Below are positions 1-8,259 of a stretch of 64,000 nucleotides of DNA, piece after piece; within the stretch, counting starts at the first letter, position 1; each line of letters begins with the position of its first letter. Below the pieces are notes generated by a model, which worked only from the letters and a program-made list of their open reading frames with translations, did no database searches and was not told the DNA's origin. This DNA is from Paenibacillus vini (GTDB lineage Bacteria; Bacillota; Bacilli; Paenibacillales; Paenibacillaceae), in contig NZ_BOSL01000005.1 in NCBI RefSeq assembly GCF_018403325.1, forward strand, positions 248,001-312,000, given 5' to 3'. Position numbers and translations under genes: made by a program.

Positions 1-716
1 TGGTGCATCCCGCATACCGGCGGCAGGGGATTTTTACCCGGCTGTATGAAATGGCAGTAGCTGAATGGAAGCGAAGAAATTCCGGAGGCATGCTTCTGTT
101 ATGTGACAGAGCCTCGGTGTCCGGGCAGAAATACATAGCGAAAATCGATGCGGTTTACAGACATTCGGAATATGAAATGTATTTGCGTCAGAATCATCAG
201 AAGCCGCAAAATGAATTGCTGAGCGGCGGACTCTCCTTTCGCAAGGCGACCAATGCAGATGGACGCGAGATCGCGAGACAGAACGCCATTTATTTTGACG
301 ATGAGACTTATGATGCGGAGGATGCTTCAAAGGACTCGGACTCGGAGATAACTTCGGAGCATGAGAGTGTAGACAATGACAATGACGGCTTGTCCCTGCC
401 GGAAACGGAAGAGCAGCGAGGGATGCGCATCTACCTTGCGGAACTAAACGGGCAAAGTATCGGAAAGTTTCATTTGCAAATGACTGCGGAGGCAGGGGGG
501 ATCTTCGGGTTGGGCGTACTGCCGGAGCATCGCGGACAAGGCTTTGGACGAGCTATTTTGCAGCAGGCCATCGAGAAGCTGCAGGAAGCTGATATGAAGG
601 AAATATTTCTCCAGGTAGCCGCCGAAAATGCGAAGGCTCTCCAGCTTTACAAGTCCTGCGGCTTTCAGGAAACCTCGACCATGGATTATTATGAAGCGGC
701 GGGTAACAGAATTTGA
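1..716 (+). CDS. Tandem GNAT N-acetyltransferase, 5' end outside window
   Basis: The reading frame is already open at the left edge, so the true start lies upstream; the first in-window start codon is the GTG at 3. Two GNAT acetyl-CoA-binding signatures are visible: HPAYRRQGIF at the very beginning and LPEHRGQGFGRAIL about residue 177, the latter followed by the usual family tail (AAENAKALQLYKSCGF). This is the layout of a double-GNAT protein, in which often only one half is catalytic. Such enzymes transfer an acetyl group from acetyl-CoA to an amine; the substrate cannot be read from sequence. An acidic linker rich in D, E and S (about residues 100-135) separates the halves. The next gene begins about 70 bases downstream on the same strand. 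Confidence 0.85.
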   Translation, partial: VHPAYRRQGIFTRLYEMAVAEWKRRNSGGMLLLCDRASVSGQKYIAKIDAVYRHSEYEMYLRQNHQKPQNELLSGGLSFRKATNADGREIARQNAIYFDDETYDAEDASKDSDSEITSEHESVDNDNDGLSLPETEEQRGMRIYLAELNGQSIGKFHLQMTAEAGGIFGLGVLPEHRGQGFGRAILQQAIEKLQEADMKEIFLQVAAENAKALQLYKSCGFQETSTMDYYEAAGNRI

Positions 717-784
717 CCGTCTAGCTATTTCCGCTGAGGAATAATTGAACTTGTTCTATATTAGCGAAAGAGGTGAATTCGCAA

Positions 785-1576
785 ATGGAAACATGGCGAT
801 ATTGGAGTGATGGTCATACGGGCTTTGAAGCTTTAGAGGCATTCCTGAAAAATAACTCCGGGCTTCCGGGCCCAAGGGCAAATCTGAAGCTGGCGGAACA
901 ATTTGCAGAGGAAGTCATGGGGCGGATGCCAGATGAATCGGCCTGGAAGCTCTTGCTGGAATGGAGCCGTCGGTCGGAGGTGGAAGCTCCGGCCAATGAC
1001 CCTGGAGAATTTCTGCCCTTCTGTGCCATTCAAGCGATTGGGGCCTGCTATACTGCCCTCGCGGCAGAACGGAAGAAGGAAGCACTGCTCGTGCTGAAAG
1101 AAGCGATGAGCGATCCCCGCTGGAGAGTGCGCGAAGCGGTAGCCATTGCCTTACAACGGATCGGGGAGCAGGATTTTGGCCTATTGGAACAATGGTTCGA
1201 GGACTGGTTGGAACAAGCGAATGCCCTTGAGCGTCGTGCCTTTGTGGCAGCGCTGGCTCATCCCCCGCTGCTGGGAATCCAAGAACATGCACGGTTTGGG
1301 CTGCGTTTGGCTGAACGGATTTTACAGGATTGGGCCATGGGGTTGCCGATTTCCGAAAAAGAAGAAGCGAGGGTACTGAACAAGGGACTTGAATATACCC
1401 TAAGTGTGCTGGTTGAGAAGGAGCCTGAGGAAGGATTCGCTGTCATGCGAAGGGTAGCCGCCATGAATGACAAGCAAATGGATCGCATATTGAGTGCCAA
1501 TCTTGGTAAAGCGCGCCTCAGCAAGAAATATTCTATAGAGGTGGCGGAGGTTCGCTTGCTTCTGCAAGAGAACTGA
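785..1576 (+). CDS. HEAT-repeat-like helical protein
   Basis: A protein of 263 residues that is mostly helical. One clear HEAT-like unit, WRVREAVAIALQRIGEQ, lies about residues 112-128. The general look recalls HEAT-repeat or AlkD-like alpha-solenoid proteins, but no catalytic motif was recognised, so DNA-repair activity is not claimed. A GTG at 773 is in frame but lies inside the near-ideal ribosome binding site AAAGAGGTGA (767-776); the ATG at 785 has an 8-base spacer and is the better start. The gene ends just before a bidirectional terminator shared with the convergent lipoprotein gene. Confidence 0.75.
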   Translation: METWRYWSDGHTGFEALEAFLKNNSGLPGPRANLKLAEQFAEEVMGRMPDESAWKLLLEWSRRSEVEAPANDPGEFLPFCAIQAIGACYTALAAERKKEALLVLKEAMSDPRWRVREAVAIALQRIGEQDFGLLEQWFEDWLEQANALERRAFVAALAHPPLLGIQEHARFGLRLAERILQDWAMGLPISEKEEARVLNKGLEYTLSVLVEKEPEEGFAVMRRVAAMNDKQMDRILSANLGKARLSKKYSIEVAEVRLLLQEN

Positions 1577-1630
1577 AAGACAGTTTTTGATGAAACACTG
1601 TACGCAATTTTGATGTCCAAGCGGATAAAT

Positions 1631-1677
1631 AAACAGGCCGAAGCGCATGAATCAATCATGCCCTCGGCCTGTTTTGC
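1631..1677. terminator. Bidirectional intrinsic terminator
   Basis: An 11-bp stem (AAACAGGCCGA at 1631-1641 with its complement at 1664-1674) carries a second nested inverted repeat (GCATGA/TCATGC) and runs into T on both strands. It separates the convergent genes ending at 1576 and 1686. Confidence 0.8.
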
Positions 1678-1685
1678 TGTACTTA

Positions 1686-2156
1686 TTATAGTTCGGACCA
1701 AGTCAGCGTCAGTTCGTTCGTGCCTTCCTGCGCAGACAAGGCGCCGCCGATGAGCGACCAGCTCTCGTCAGCGGTATCGCCCTGAATAATCAAATTTTTC
1801 TCGTCGATCGTTTCAGCCGCATCCTTGATCCCTTGTTCCCGGAAGTAATCTTTATACATGTCGGCCAGCTTATCGAGCTTTTCTTGAGACGTAAAAATCA
1901 GAAGAACCGACTTTTTGCCGTCGTTTTGCTCAGAATGGGAAGTGGTAATTACAGCATCCTCGGGCAGCGGAAAATCCTTCGGCAAATGCTCCGGTCTCTG
2001 ACCTGAGCTGTCCGTTCCTTCAGCCCCGGCGGTTACGGCGTTTCGGTTATCCGGTGCCGAATTAGCGGAATCCTTGCTGGAGCAAGCTCCCAGCGCAAGG
2101 GTCAATACGGTTGCCAAAACGATCAGTTTAACGGCTCTCCATTTCTTATTACTCAT
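1686..2156 (-). CDS. Small secreted lipoprotein of unknown function
   Basis: A lipoprotein of 156 residues. The N-terminus has KKWR, a hydrophobic stretch and the lipobox LGAC, then a serine/asparagine-rich linker. The rest (HLPKDFPLPEDAVITTSH and on) looks like a small globular domain of alternating strands and helices; no enzymatic motif is recognised. The frame is open further upstream to 2240, but the start at 2156 has a good ribosome binding site (GAGGTG) and places the signal peptide correctly at the N-terminus. It lies downstream of the GH5 gene on the same strand, about 110 bases away, so it may or may not belong to that operon. Confidence 0.8.
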   Translation of the reverse strand: MSNKKWRAVKLIVLATVLTLALGACSSKDSANSAPDNRNAVTAGAEGTDSSGQRPEHLPKDFPLPEDAVITTSHSEQNDGKKSVLLIFTSQEKLDKLADMYKDYFREQGIKDAAETIDEKNLIIQGDTADESWSLIGGALSAQEGTNELTLTWSEL

Positions 2157-2267
2157 GCACACACCTCGACTTATCCTGGAATTATTGTTATATACTTCAT
2201 ATTCATTATATAACCAATAATTTACAAGATGATCAACCAATTGCCGTAGATGGTTTTATAAGGCGGA

Positions 2268-3752
2268 CTATCCCGCCGTAATCGTAATCGTCTTGCTGCT
2301 TTGCGGTACAACAACCGCTATAACGCCGGCCTCCGATCCGGGATACTCGCGAATCTCGACTTTATAATCGCTCGCGCCGTTAATCACGATATCATCTGCA
2401 GACAGGCGCGCAGCATGAGGGTGATAGATCAGCGTCTCGCCGCCGGATGGAATGTATTTGACGCTGATAACACCGCGCTCGTAATCGAAGCGGTATCCTT
2501 TCAGCACGCCACTCGTCGTTTGCGGATAGGCACGGTTCAATGCTTTAGCATATGGCGTCTCCTTAATATTGTCGACATAACACCAATACGTATTGCTCCA
2601 TAAATAACGCTCGAAGATCGCAACAAGCGCCTTGGTAAGATCGAGTGTCGCAGGATGATGCGTAAACGCTCCCCATTCCCCGATCAGGACAGGGATTTGA
2701 AGTCTCTCCTGCACCTTGCGGTGGGTGGCAAAGATCAAATCTACACGTTCCTGGTTGTAAATCTCGTAATGCTCCGTATCCACCACCAAATCGTAGCCAT
2801 GAGGTACGAATACCTGTGAGGAATCGGTCTCTCCGGTATCATTTCGGATAAGCTGTAACCCCGACTCCACAGCCATGTTTGAAAAATAAGAGGTTTCCAG
2901 CATCAGGAACCTTTCGGGGTCGATCGAACGGATCGCAGCCGCTGTTTTGTTAAAGAAAGGGGCCAGTACTTCCTTCTCAAAACTTTGCGAGGCTTCTTTG
3001 GCATGCTCGACCAGCACACGGTACGTCTCCATATTTGCCATGCCGGCAAGTACTTCCTGCTTCTTCTCATCGTCGAACCAAAGCGCGGAAAGCTCTTCCA
3101 TGTTGAAGTCTGTCATCCCCAATACTTGATGGGCATAGGCGGCAATGATTGCGCCGAATACTTCCTGGCCGCTCGTTCCGGGATATGGCTCATTCATCAT
3201 GTCGTATCCGATCAGATTCGGGCAATCGGCGAAGTAAGCCGCAACATGCTTCCACATGGCTGCGTAATGATCCTGCAATCCGATGCCGCCTGCAGCCGGT
3301 GTATTACGCCAAAAATGATCCAAGGCGCGGTTGACCGCGGGGCTTTCCAGATAAGCATCACTCCACATTTGGCCGGTAACGTGGGGGAGATCGTCGGCGA
3401 GCGTTGCCCAATCAGGCGCGCCGTCACCATAGAGAGAGCTGTATAAATCCTGGTGCATATCCAGAAAAACATAAAGACCGTGACTCTCCGCCCATTTGGC
3501 TTGCTGCTTGATCCGGCCAAGATAGACGTCATCATAGACACCCGGCTGCGGCTCCACGCCATCCCAGATGAGCCCCAGGCGAATAACGTTCATCCCCTGT
3601 TCCCGGAACCAGGCGAACAGGTCCTCTTCGCAAGGCTCGACGTACCCTTTCTTCTTCTCCTTGCAAACGAGATTGATGCCGCTTAGTATGACATGTGCCC
3701 CGTCTTCGTTAATCAAGCGCATGCCGTCCGTCGTAAGTTTTTTCATCGTCAT
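2268..3752 (-). CDS. GH5 family glycoside hydrolase, endoglycoceramidase-like
   Basis: A 494-residue enzyme with a TIM-barrel cellulase fold. The acid/base Glu188 sits in YDMMNEPYPG and the nucleophile Glu359 in PVLIGEWGAF. The early motif NVIRLGLIWDGVEP, the stretch LDMHQDLYS and a C-terminal beta domain of about 90 residues are typical of the endoglycoceramidase-like branch of GH5. That branch cleaves glycan from lipid or other aglycone; the actual substrate is not shown. There is no signal peptide, so the enzyme is probably cytoplasmic and acts on an imported glycoside. This fits its place as the last gene of an operon that also encodes a sugar symporter and a MerR regulator. A second ATG at 3746 is an alternative start, since the AAGGA ribosome binding site lies about equally well for both. 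Confidence 0.85.
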   Translation of the reverse strand: MTMKKLTTDGMRLINEDGAHVILSGINLVCKEKKKGYVEPCEEDLFAWFREQGMNVIRLGLIWDGVEPQPGVYDDVYLGRIKQQAKWAESHGLYVFLDMHQDLYSSLYGDGAPDWATLADDLPHVTGQMWSDAYLESPAVNRALDHFWRNTPAAGGIGLQDHYAAMWKHVAAYFADCPNLIGYDMMNEPYPGTSGQEVFGAIIAAYAHQVLGMTDFNMEELSALWFDDEKKQEVLAGMANMETYRVLVEHAKEASQSFEKEVLAPFFNKTAAAIRSIDPERFLMLETSYFSNMAVESGLQLIRNDTGETDSSQVFVPHGYDLVVDTEHYEIYNQERVDLIFATHRKVQERLQIPVLIGEWGAFTHHPATLDLTKALVAIFERYLWSNTYWCYVDNIKETPYAKALNRAYPQTTSGVLKGYRFDYERGVISVKYIPSGGETLIYHPHAARLSADDIVINGASDYKVEIREYPGSEAGVIAVVVPQSSKTITITAG

Positions 3753-3763
3753 CAGCTTCCTTT

Positions 3764-4594
3764 CTAATCTTGTTCTTCCACTGGAATGTTGATCTCGATA
3801 TAGTGCTTGTCGTACTGGTTAAAAAGATTGATTTCAAGGGAATTCCCGGCGATTTTCAGCCCTCGCTTGGAAATGAACGCCTTCATTTTCTCGTAATGGT
3901 CATCCATCTCGTCGTATCCGTCGCGGTGGATGACCAAATATTTTCTGGCGCAATATTGAGGCTCTAACTTCCGGAATATGCCTGAATCACCTTCCATCGG
4001 GAAGGTTGACAGGATCCCGTTGTTCAAGTAAGTGTGATAATTACCAGCGATCAAGTTATCCGCCGACACGATGGAGATGATATGGCAGAACGGCAGCCAT
4101 TCCTGATGGCAGTTGACGTTGCGCATTTGCTGCTGCACCTTGCTTCCGAGTTTGGGGTCGCCGCTTTCCATGATCGAATCGGTAAGCAGCACCCAGTAAG
4201 AGGGCGTTTGTACAAGCTCAATCGTTTCCTCGTTCTTAAACTGATCGAACTGTTGCCCCAGCACCCTCAGCTTGTTGGATAGATGCTTCAGATAGTCGAT
4301 CTGCCGGTCGATCTCCTTTTGTTTGCCGGAAATGAGCTCGCGAATGTTGATCAGACTATCGGCCGCCAGGAGGGTCGTAATCTGCTCGATTGATATGTCC
4401 ATCGCTCTCAGCATGCGGATCGTGATGAGCAGGTCGAACTGCTCAAGATCATAATAGCGATACTTGTTGGTATCCCGATTGCGTGGAAGCAGCAGTCCGA
4501 TCTTGTCGTAATAGCGCAGAGTGTCGACCGGGATATCAAGAATCTTGGAGGCTTCGCCGATTGTAAATTTCAGTTTCAGTGGGGGTTCATTCAC
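3764..4594 (-). CDS. MerR family transcriptional regulator with effector-binding domain
   Basis: A 276-residue regulator. Residues 9-78 form the MerR winged helix (FTIGEASKILDIPVDTLRYYDKIGLL, with RYYDKIGLL typical of the family). A coiled-coil dimerisation helix follows (about 85-130), then a C-terminal ligand-binding domain of about 130 residues resembling the GyrI/BmrR type that senses organic molecules. It starts with GTG one base after the symporter stop codon and is followed 11 bases later by the GH5 gene, so all three are cotranscribed. The promoter ahead of the operon has the 19-bp spacer and central palindrome that MerR proteins distort, so autoregulation in response to a sugar-related ligand is the likely mode. 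Confidence 0.88.
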   Translation of the reverse strand: MNEPPLKLKFTIGEASKILDIPVDTLRYYDKIGLLLPRNRDTNKYRYYDLEQFDLLITIRMLRAMDISIEQITTLLAADSLINIRELISGKQKEIDRQIDYLKHLSNKLRVLGQQFDQFKNEETIELVQTPSYWVLLTDSIMESGDPKLGSKVQQQMRNVNCHQEWLPFCHIISIVSADNLIAGNYHTYLNNGILSTFPMEGDSGIFRKLEPQYCARKYLVIHRDGYDEMDDHYEKMKAFISKRGLKIAGNSLEINLFNQYDKHYIEINIPVEEQD

Positions 4595-4595
4595 A

Positions 4596-6014
4596 TTAAG
4601 TCAAGCCTCCTCTTCTGGCCTGGTTACTGAATGCCGATATTTCTTCTTCTTTTTTCTTGTCGAAAGGATAGAATGCCATGGGGATAAGACCGAGCAGTAT
4701 AGAAGCTAGCGGGATCAGGCTTGTGGCGATGCGAATGCCGAGTACAGCTGTTTCGGACTGGGATGTTGCAAGCCCGTCGTAACCGAATGCTCCGATGACG
4801 CTCATGAAGATGACGGTTTGGAGGCTGGAGAAGGCGACAGTGAAGATCGCGAACAGACCGTTGAACAAACCGGTCTTGCGTACTCCGCTCGTGCGCTCGT
4901 TCTCGTCGATGATCAGCGCTCCCACCGGCGAGACCGCGGTGCGAATGTAATTAACGGTAATAACGACCAAAACGTAGGAAGCGGCGACCGCCCATATGTT
5001 GCTCGCGAAGAAAATCCCTCCGTAGCCGAGTATAGCGGGAACGGTTCCCCAGTAGACGCTTGTTTTTGTGCCGTATTTCTTTATGATGTATCCCATCACC
5101 GGCAAGAACATGAGTGCAATGACATGCGTGCCGACGTCGATCGTCGTCGTAACGGCTCCGCCCGCATTGACTACACCGTCCATATAGTACAGGTAGGGGG
5201 TGAAATAAAACCCGATCGGGCCGGCGGTGATGATGGAATACAGAACAAACGTAATGAACTGGCGGGATTTGATGATCTCCCAAGACTGGCTCCATAGCTC
5301 ATTCATCGCGAATTGCTGACCTTCCAGCGACTCGTACATCTTCGCATCGTCCTTCAGTCCCCGGAGCGCCAGGGTGAAGAACACCGTCTCCACCAGAATG
5401 ACTGCAGAGAAGACGGGGATAATCACCTCGCGCTTCCCGTCTCCGACGAGAAGCAAGGTCGGGATCAAGGTGATGAGAAAGGACATCGCTTGGGAGATGT
5501 AGTTCTGAACAATCCCGACATCGATGCGTTCTTCCTTGGTGGGGGCGGCGATCAACATATAAGATTGATAGGCGATACCGTAGGCGGTTGCGGCGGTATC
5601 ATAAATAAACAACTCCGCCGTATAAAGAAGGAAAATCAGCCACTGGTCCCAAGAGGGACTGGACAGCATCATGAGGAAGGAGGATATAATCATGAAAGGC
5701 ACGGTTACCCTCATGATATAGACGTATTTGCCGCGATTCGGACGATGCCTCAGCTTGTCGATCCAGACGCCGATCATCGGATCGTTGATCGCATTCCAGA
5801 TGTTATAGATCACGTACACCCAGGCAACATATTTTGGGCTAAGGCCAATCATATCCGTGTAATACTTGATGAACACGTTATGAATGAGAACTCCCCCGAC
5901 CGACAGGATCGGCCCCGGCAGCGCGAGACGCCATTTCTCTCCCAAGGTCAGACCGGAAGTGGTAAACCGAAAAGCATTTCGAACGGAGCGAGCTGCTTTT
6001 TTCACGAATCGCAC
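4596..6014 (-). CDS. GPH-type sugar:cation symporter (MFS)
   Basis: A 472-residue membrane protein of about twelve hydrophobic segments. It shows the glycoside-pentoside-hexuronide symporter pattern, including NDPMIGVWIDKLRHRPNRGK after the second membrane segment. These carriers import glycosides with H+ or Na+. The open frame reaches 6068, but the GTG at 6014 has a strong AAGGAGG site seven bases ahead and no comparable site exists upstream. It is the first gene of the symporter-MerR-GH5 operon, so it probably imports the substrate cleaved by GH5. Confidence 0.87.
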   Translation of the reverse strand: MRFVKKAARSVRNAFRFTTSGLTLGEKWRLALPGPILSVGGVLIHNVFIKYYTDMIGLSPKYVAWVYVIYNIWNAINDPMIGVWIDKLRHRPNRGKYVYIMRVTVPFMIISSFLMMLSSPSWDQWLIFLLYTAELFIYDTAATAYGIAYQSYMLIAAPTKEERIDVGIVQNYISQAMSFLITLIPTLLLVGDGKREVIIPVFSAVILVETVFFTLALRGLKDDAKMYESLEGQQFAMNELWSQSWEIIKSRQFITFVLYSIITAGPIGFYFTPYLYYMDGVVNAGGAVTTTIDVGTHVIALMFLPVMGYIIKKYGTKTSVYWGTVPAILGYGGIFFASNIWAVAASYVLVVITVNYIRTAVSPVGALIIDENERTSGVRKTGLFNGLFAIFTVAFSSLQTVIFMSVIGAFGYDGLATSQSETAVLGIRIATSLIPLASILLGLIPMAFYPFDKKKEEEISAFSNQARRGGLT

Positions 6015-6043
6015 TGGCCTTCCTCCTTCTGATTCAGCAGTAT

Positions 6044-6057
6044 TGGAACCGCTTGCA
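6044..6057. promoter_or_regulatory. cre-like site (CcpA)
   Basis: TGGAACCGCTTGCA fits the TGNAANCGNTNNCA catabolite-responsive consensus at every fixed position. It lies between the MerR-type promoter and the symporter start, a position where bound CcpA blocks elongation. Inference from pattern only. Confidence 0.6.
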
Positions 6058-6095
6058 AATGAACACAAGAGGGCTGTCGATCAGCCTCCGTATTC

Positions 6096-6126
6096 ATTGT
6101 AAACCATGGAGTAACTCCAGTTTAAA
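6096..6126 (-). promoter_or_regulatory. MerR-type promoter with 19-bp spacer
   Basis: On the minus strand TTTAAA (6121-6126) and TACAAT (6096-6101) are separated by exactly 19 bases, two more than normal. The spacer contains the perfect 13-base palindrome TGGAGTAACTCCA (6107-6119, given as + strand). This is the classic architecture activated by MerR proteins, and a MerR gene is the second gene of the operon it drives. Confidence 0.75.
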
Positions 6127-6180
6127 GAGGGAATTTCAAAATAAAGAAAGAAAAATTAATGCAAAACGGAAGTCCGGGAA

Positions 6181-7038
6181 TCAGCCCCACATTCCCACCA
6201 GTAATATTCCGGAGGCAATGACCACGGAGCCTAGAATTCGCTGCGTTCCCTGCTTTTCTTTAAGCAAGAGCACCCCTAACAATGTGGCGAAGATGGTCCC
6301 GGTTTCCCGTAAAGGGCCGATATGGGCCATGGGCGCTTGCTGCATGGCGAATAGAAATAGTAAATAAGAGCCGGGGTTGAGCACGGCACCGAGGAGCATC
6401 GTCCGCCAGTTGACCTTCCACTCCGCGCGAAGCTCGCCGGAGAGCAGGACCTGCGGAGTAAGACCCGCTACGAAGCCGATATTGGTGATCTCGAGGAGGG
6501 CCAAAGGCGAGATCTGCTGCAAATTCAACTTGTCGACGAATACATAGCAGGTGATGCAAGCGCCGATTCCGAGAGCCATCAGCAGCGGCTTCATCTCTTG
6601 CATCCGGACCGATACCTTCGATTTCCGGGTTCCCATCCCTGTCAGGACAAAGAATCCGGCAAGCATAAGACCGATTCCGAGCCAGCCGGCTCCGGACAGC
6701 GATTCTTTCAGGAAAATGACTCCGACCAGCGGCACCAGCAAAGTGCTGGTACCGCGCATGATCGGATAGATTTGCGAAAGGTCGCCAAGCTCATAAGTCT
6801 TGGACAGCATCCAAGAGTATAGAGCTTGCAGGACCGCGGATAGAGCCAATAGGGCGTAAGCTTCGGGTGACAAGGATTGAAGCCCCAGTTCCTGAATCAA
6901 AGAAGGCAGGAGCAATAGGGTGGGGAGCATCATGATTGACCAAAGGAAGACGCTTTTGTTCCGGCTTTTTTTGGTGAACAGATTCCAGACGGCATGGGCC
7001 ATGCCGGAAGCGAGGACAAGCATTATGGGAATTAGCAT
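6181..7038 (-). CDS. EamA/DMT family transporter
   Basis: A 285-residue integral membrane protein with about ten hydrophobic segments in two EamA halves. The halves are marked by MAHAVWNLFTKKS near the N-terminus and PMAHIGPLRETGTIFATLLG near the C-terminus. Members export or import small metabolites; the substrate is unknown. It starts 30 bases after the metallophosphoesterase stop codon and probably forms a two-gene unit with it. Confidence 0.85.
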   Translation of the reverse strand: MLIPIMLVLASGMAHAVWNLFTKKSRNKSVFLWSIMMLPTLLLLPSLIQELGLQSLSPEAYALLALSAVLQALYSWMLSKTYELGDLSQIYPIMRGTSTLLVPLVGVIFLKESLSGAGWLGIGLMLAGFFVLTGMGTRKSKVSVRMQEMKPLLMALGIGACITCYVFVDKLNLQQISPLALLEITNIGFVAGLTPQVLLSGELRAEWKVNWRTMLLGAVLNPGSYLLFLFAMQQAPMAHIGPLRETGTIFATLLGVLLLKEKQGTQRILGSVVIASGILLVGMWG

Positions 7039-7068
7039 TATGTTTTCATTCCATTCGTGAAGGATTGT

Positions 7069-8022
7069 TTATTGACCGTTCTCCGGGTGATGGGCAGGTT
7101 GTTCCATAATAGGCGTTCCGTCCTCGAGGCGAAGCCAGGTTTCGAAGCCGGGCCGGCCTTCCGTGAGCCTGATCAAGCGGGCGCCGCGGGGAAAGCCTTC
7201 CTTGCCGTAGGTATTATGGCCGCTAGCCCGTCCGTAACAGAGCGAGATACCGTACAGATTCCCCATATAGTCGTTGATATGGTCGTGTCCGCAAAACGTT
7301 CCGATGACATCACCCATTTCCAGCAATGCCGCAAACATGCCGGAATTGAGGACAGGACTGCACACCTGCTCCTGTTTATGTCCATAGCAGATTCGGGTAT
7401 CCCAAACTTCCTTGTATTCGGGAAGCGGAATATGGAAAAAGGCAAGCGCAGGCAGCTTGCTCCCGTCTTTACCGTCATTGAGGCGGTCCGATTCGGCGGC
7501 GAGCCAGTGTATTTGTTCACGTCTTATCCAGTCATACCCTCCAACATTAGGGTTGGTCGAGTAGCTGCCGGAATCGAGAAAATAAAGATTGACGGCCGAA
7601 TTTCCTTCCCGGTCGGCGACCTGAAGGGCATAGTTGCTTCCCTGCAGATGGTTGGGACCCGACTCGCTCACCGTATGCCGATGCTGCAGAACAACCTGCA
7701 TCAATTCTTCGCGCGTAATCCGCTGTTCCGTGTCGTGATTGCCGAAGACGAAAGCCCAGGGGATTCCGCGTTCTTCTACACTCGCGACGGCTTCGCGGAA
7801 GGCTTGCTCCGGAGACTCACACTCCGGCTCTCCGGGGGCGACCTCTCCGGTATAAATGACATCTCCTGTAAACACGGCAAGATCCGGCCGCTCCGTATCC
7901 AGTACTTGTTCCATCAGTGCCCTGGTGCGCTGATCCTCTTCTTGCCCGTCTTTCCAGTGCAGGTCCGTAAACTGAACGATGGTAAAGGTCCCATCCTCCC
8001 GAAATGCCAAGCTTCGGCTCAT
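7069..8022 (-). CDS. Calcineurin-like metallophosphoesterase
   Basis: A 317-residue enzyme of the purple-acid-phosphatase-like metallophosphoesterase group. The dinuclear metal motifs occur in order: FTDLH (DxH), TGD, FGNHD and CGHDH. No signal peptide is present, so it is probably intracellular, and the phosphoester substrate is unknown. The frame is open to 8046, but the start at 8022 has AAAGGGGA seven bases ahead. A related N-terminal fragment lies at 9917. The gene is divergent from the DeoR regulator gene, with a helically phased repeat in between. Confidence 0.85.
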   Translation of the reverse strand: MSRSLAFREDGTFTIVQFTDLHWKDGQEEDQRTRALMEQVLDTERPDLAVFTGDVIYTGEVAPGEPECESPEQAFREAVASVEERGIPWAFVFGNHDTEQRITREELMQVVLQHRHTVSESGPNHLQGSNYALQVADREGNSAVNLYFLDSGSYSTNPNVGGYDWIRREQIHWLAAESDRLNDGKDGSKLPALAFFHIPLPEYKEVWDTRICYGHKQEQVCSPVLNSGMFAALLEMGDVIGTFCGHDHINDYMGNLYGISLCYGRASGHNTYGKEGFPRGARLIRLTEGRPGFETWLRLEDGTPIMEQPAHHPENGQ

Positions 8023-8052
8023 CTTCGTATCCCCTTTCAAGATCATGTTGAG

Positions 8053-8087
8053 TTGTGTTTTCGTGTTGTTTTGTGTTGTTTTAAGTG
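8053..8087. promoter_or_regulatory. Phased GTGTT(G)TTT repeats, candidate DeoR operator
   Basis: Units GTGTTTTC, GTGTTGTTTT and GTGTTGTTTT follow each other at 8055, 8063 and 8073, then AAGTG. They lie just upstream of the metallophosphoesterase start. Read on the other strand they are AAAACAACAC, matching the repeats ahead of the DeoR gene. Confidence 0.5.
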
Positions 8088-8158
8088 ATTGTATCTCTGG
8101 CTCTTCATTCCGTCAATAGAGGTGTTGAGGACAAGCAGCGCCGGTAAAATTAATTTGG

Positions 8159-8187
8159 TTGACAAGAGAACTTCCAAAATATACACT
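8159..8187 (+). promoter_or_regulatory. Sigma-A promoter of the DeoR operon
   Basis: A perfect -35 TTGACA (8159-8164), a 17-base spacer and -10 TACACT (8182-8187), 72 bases ahead of the regulator start. Confidence 0.65.
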
Positions 8188-8201
8188 GGCCTTAAATATA
8201 T

Positions 8202-8231
8202 AAAACCACATAAAAACACACGAATAACACA
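8202..8231. promoter_or_regulatory. Phased AAAACCACA-type repeats, candidate DeoR operator
   Basis: Three units spaced 10 bases apart (AAAACCACAT, AAAAACACAC, GAATAACACA) sit just downstream of the DeoR promoter. They mirror the repeats at 8053-8087. This fits autoregulation by the encoded DeoR protein, which is an inference. Confidence 0.5.
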
Positions 8232-8259
8232 TTTCTTTTTAGGGCTCGGAGGGTTTGAA

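Noticed and set aside
7057-8088. 343-residue + strand frame opposite the metallophosphoesterase
   Set aside because: Antisense shadow; the minus-strand gene has all metal motifs and a ribosome binding site.
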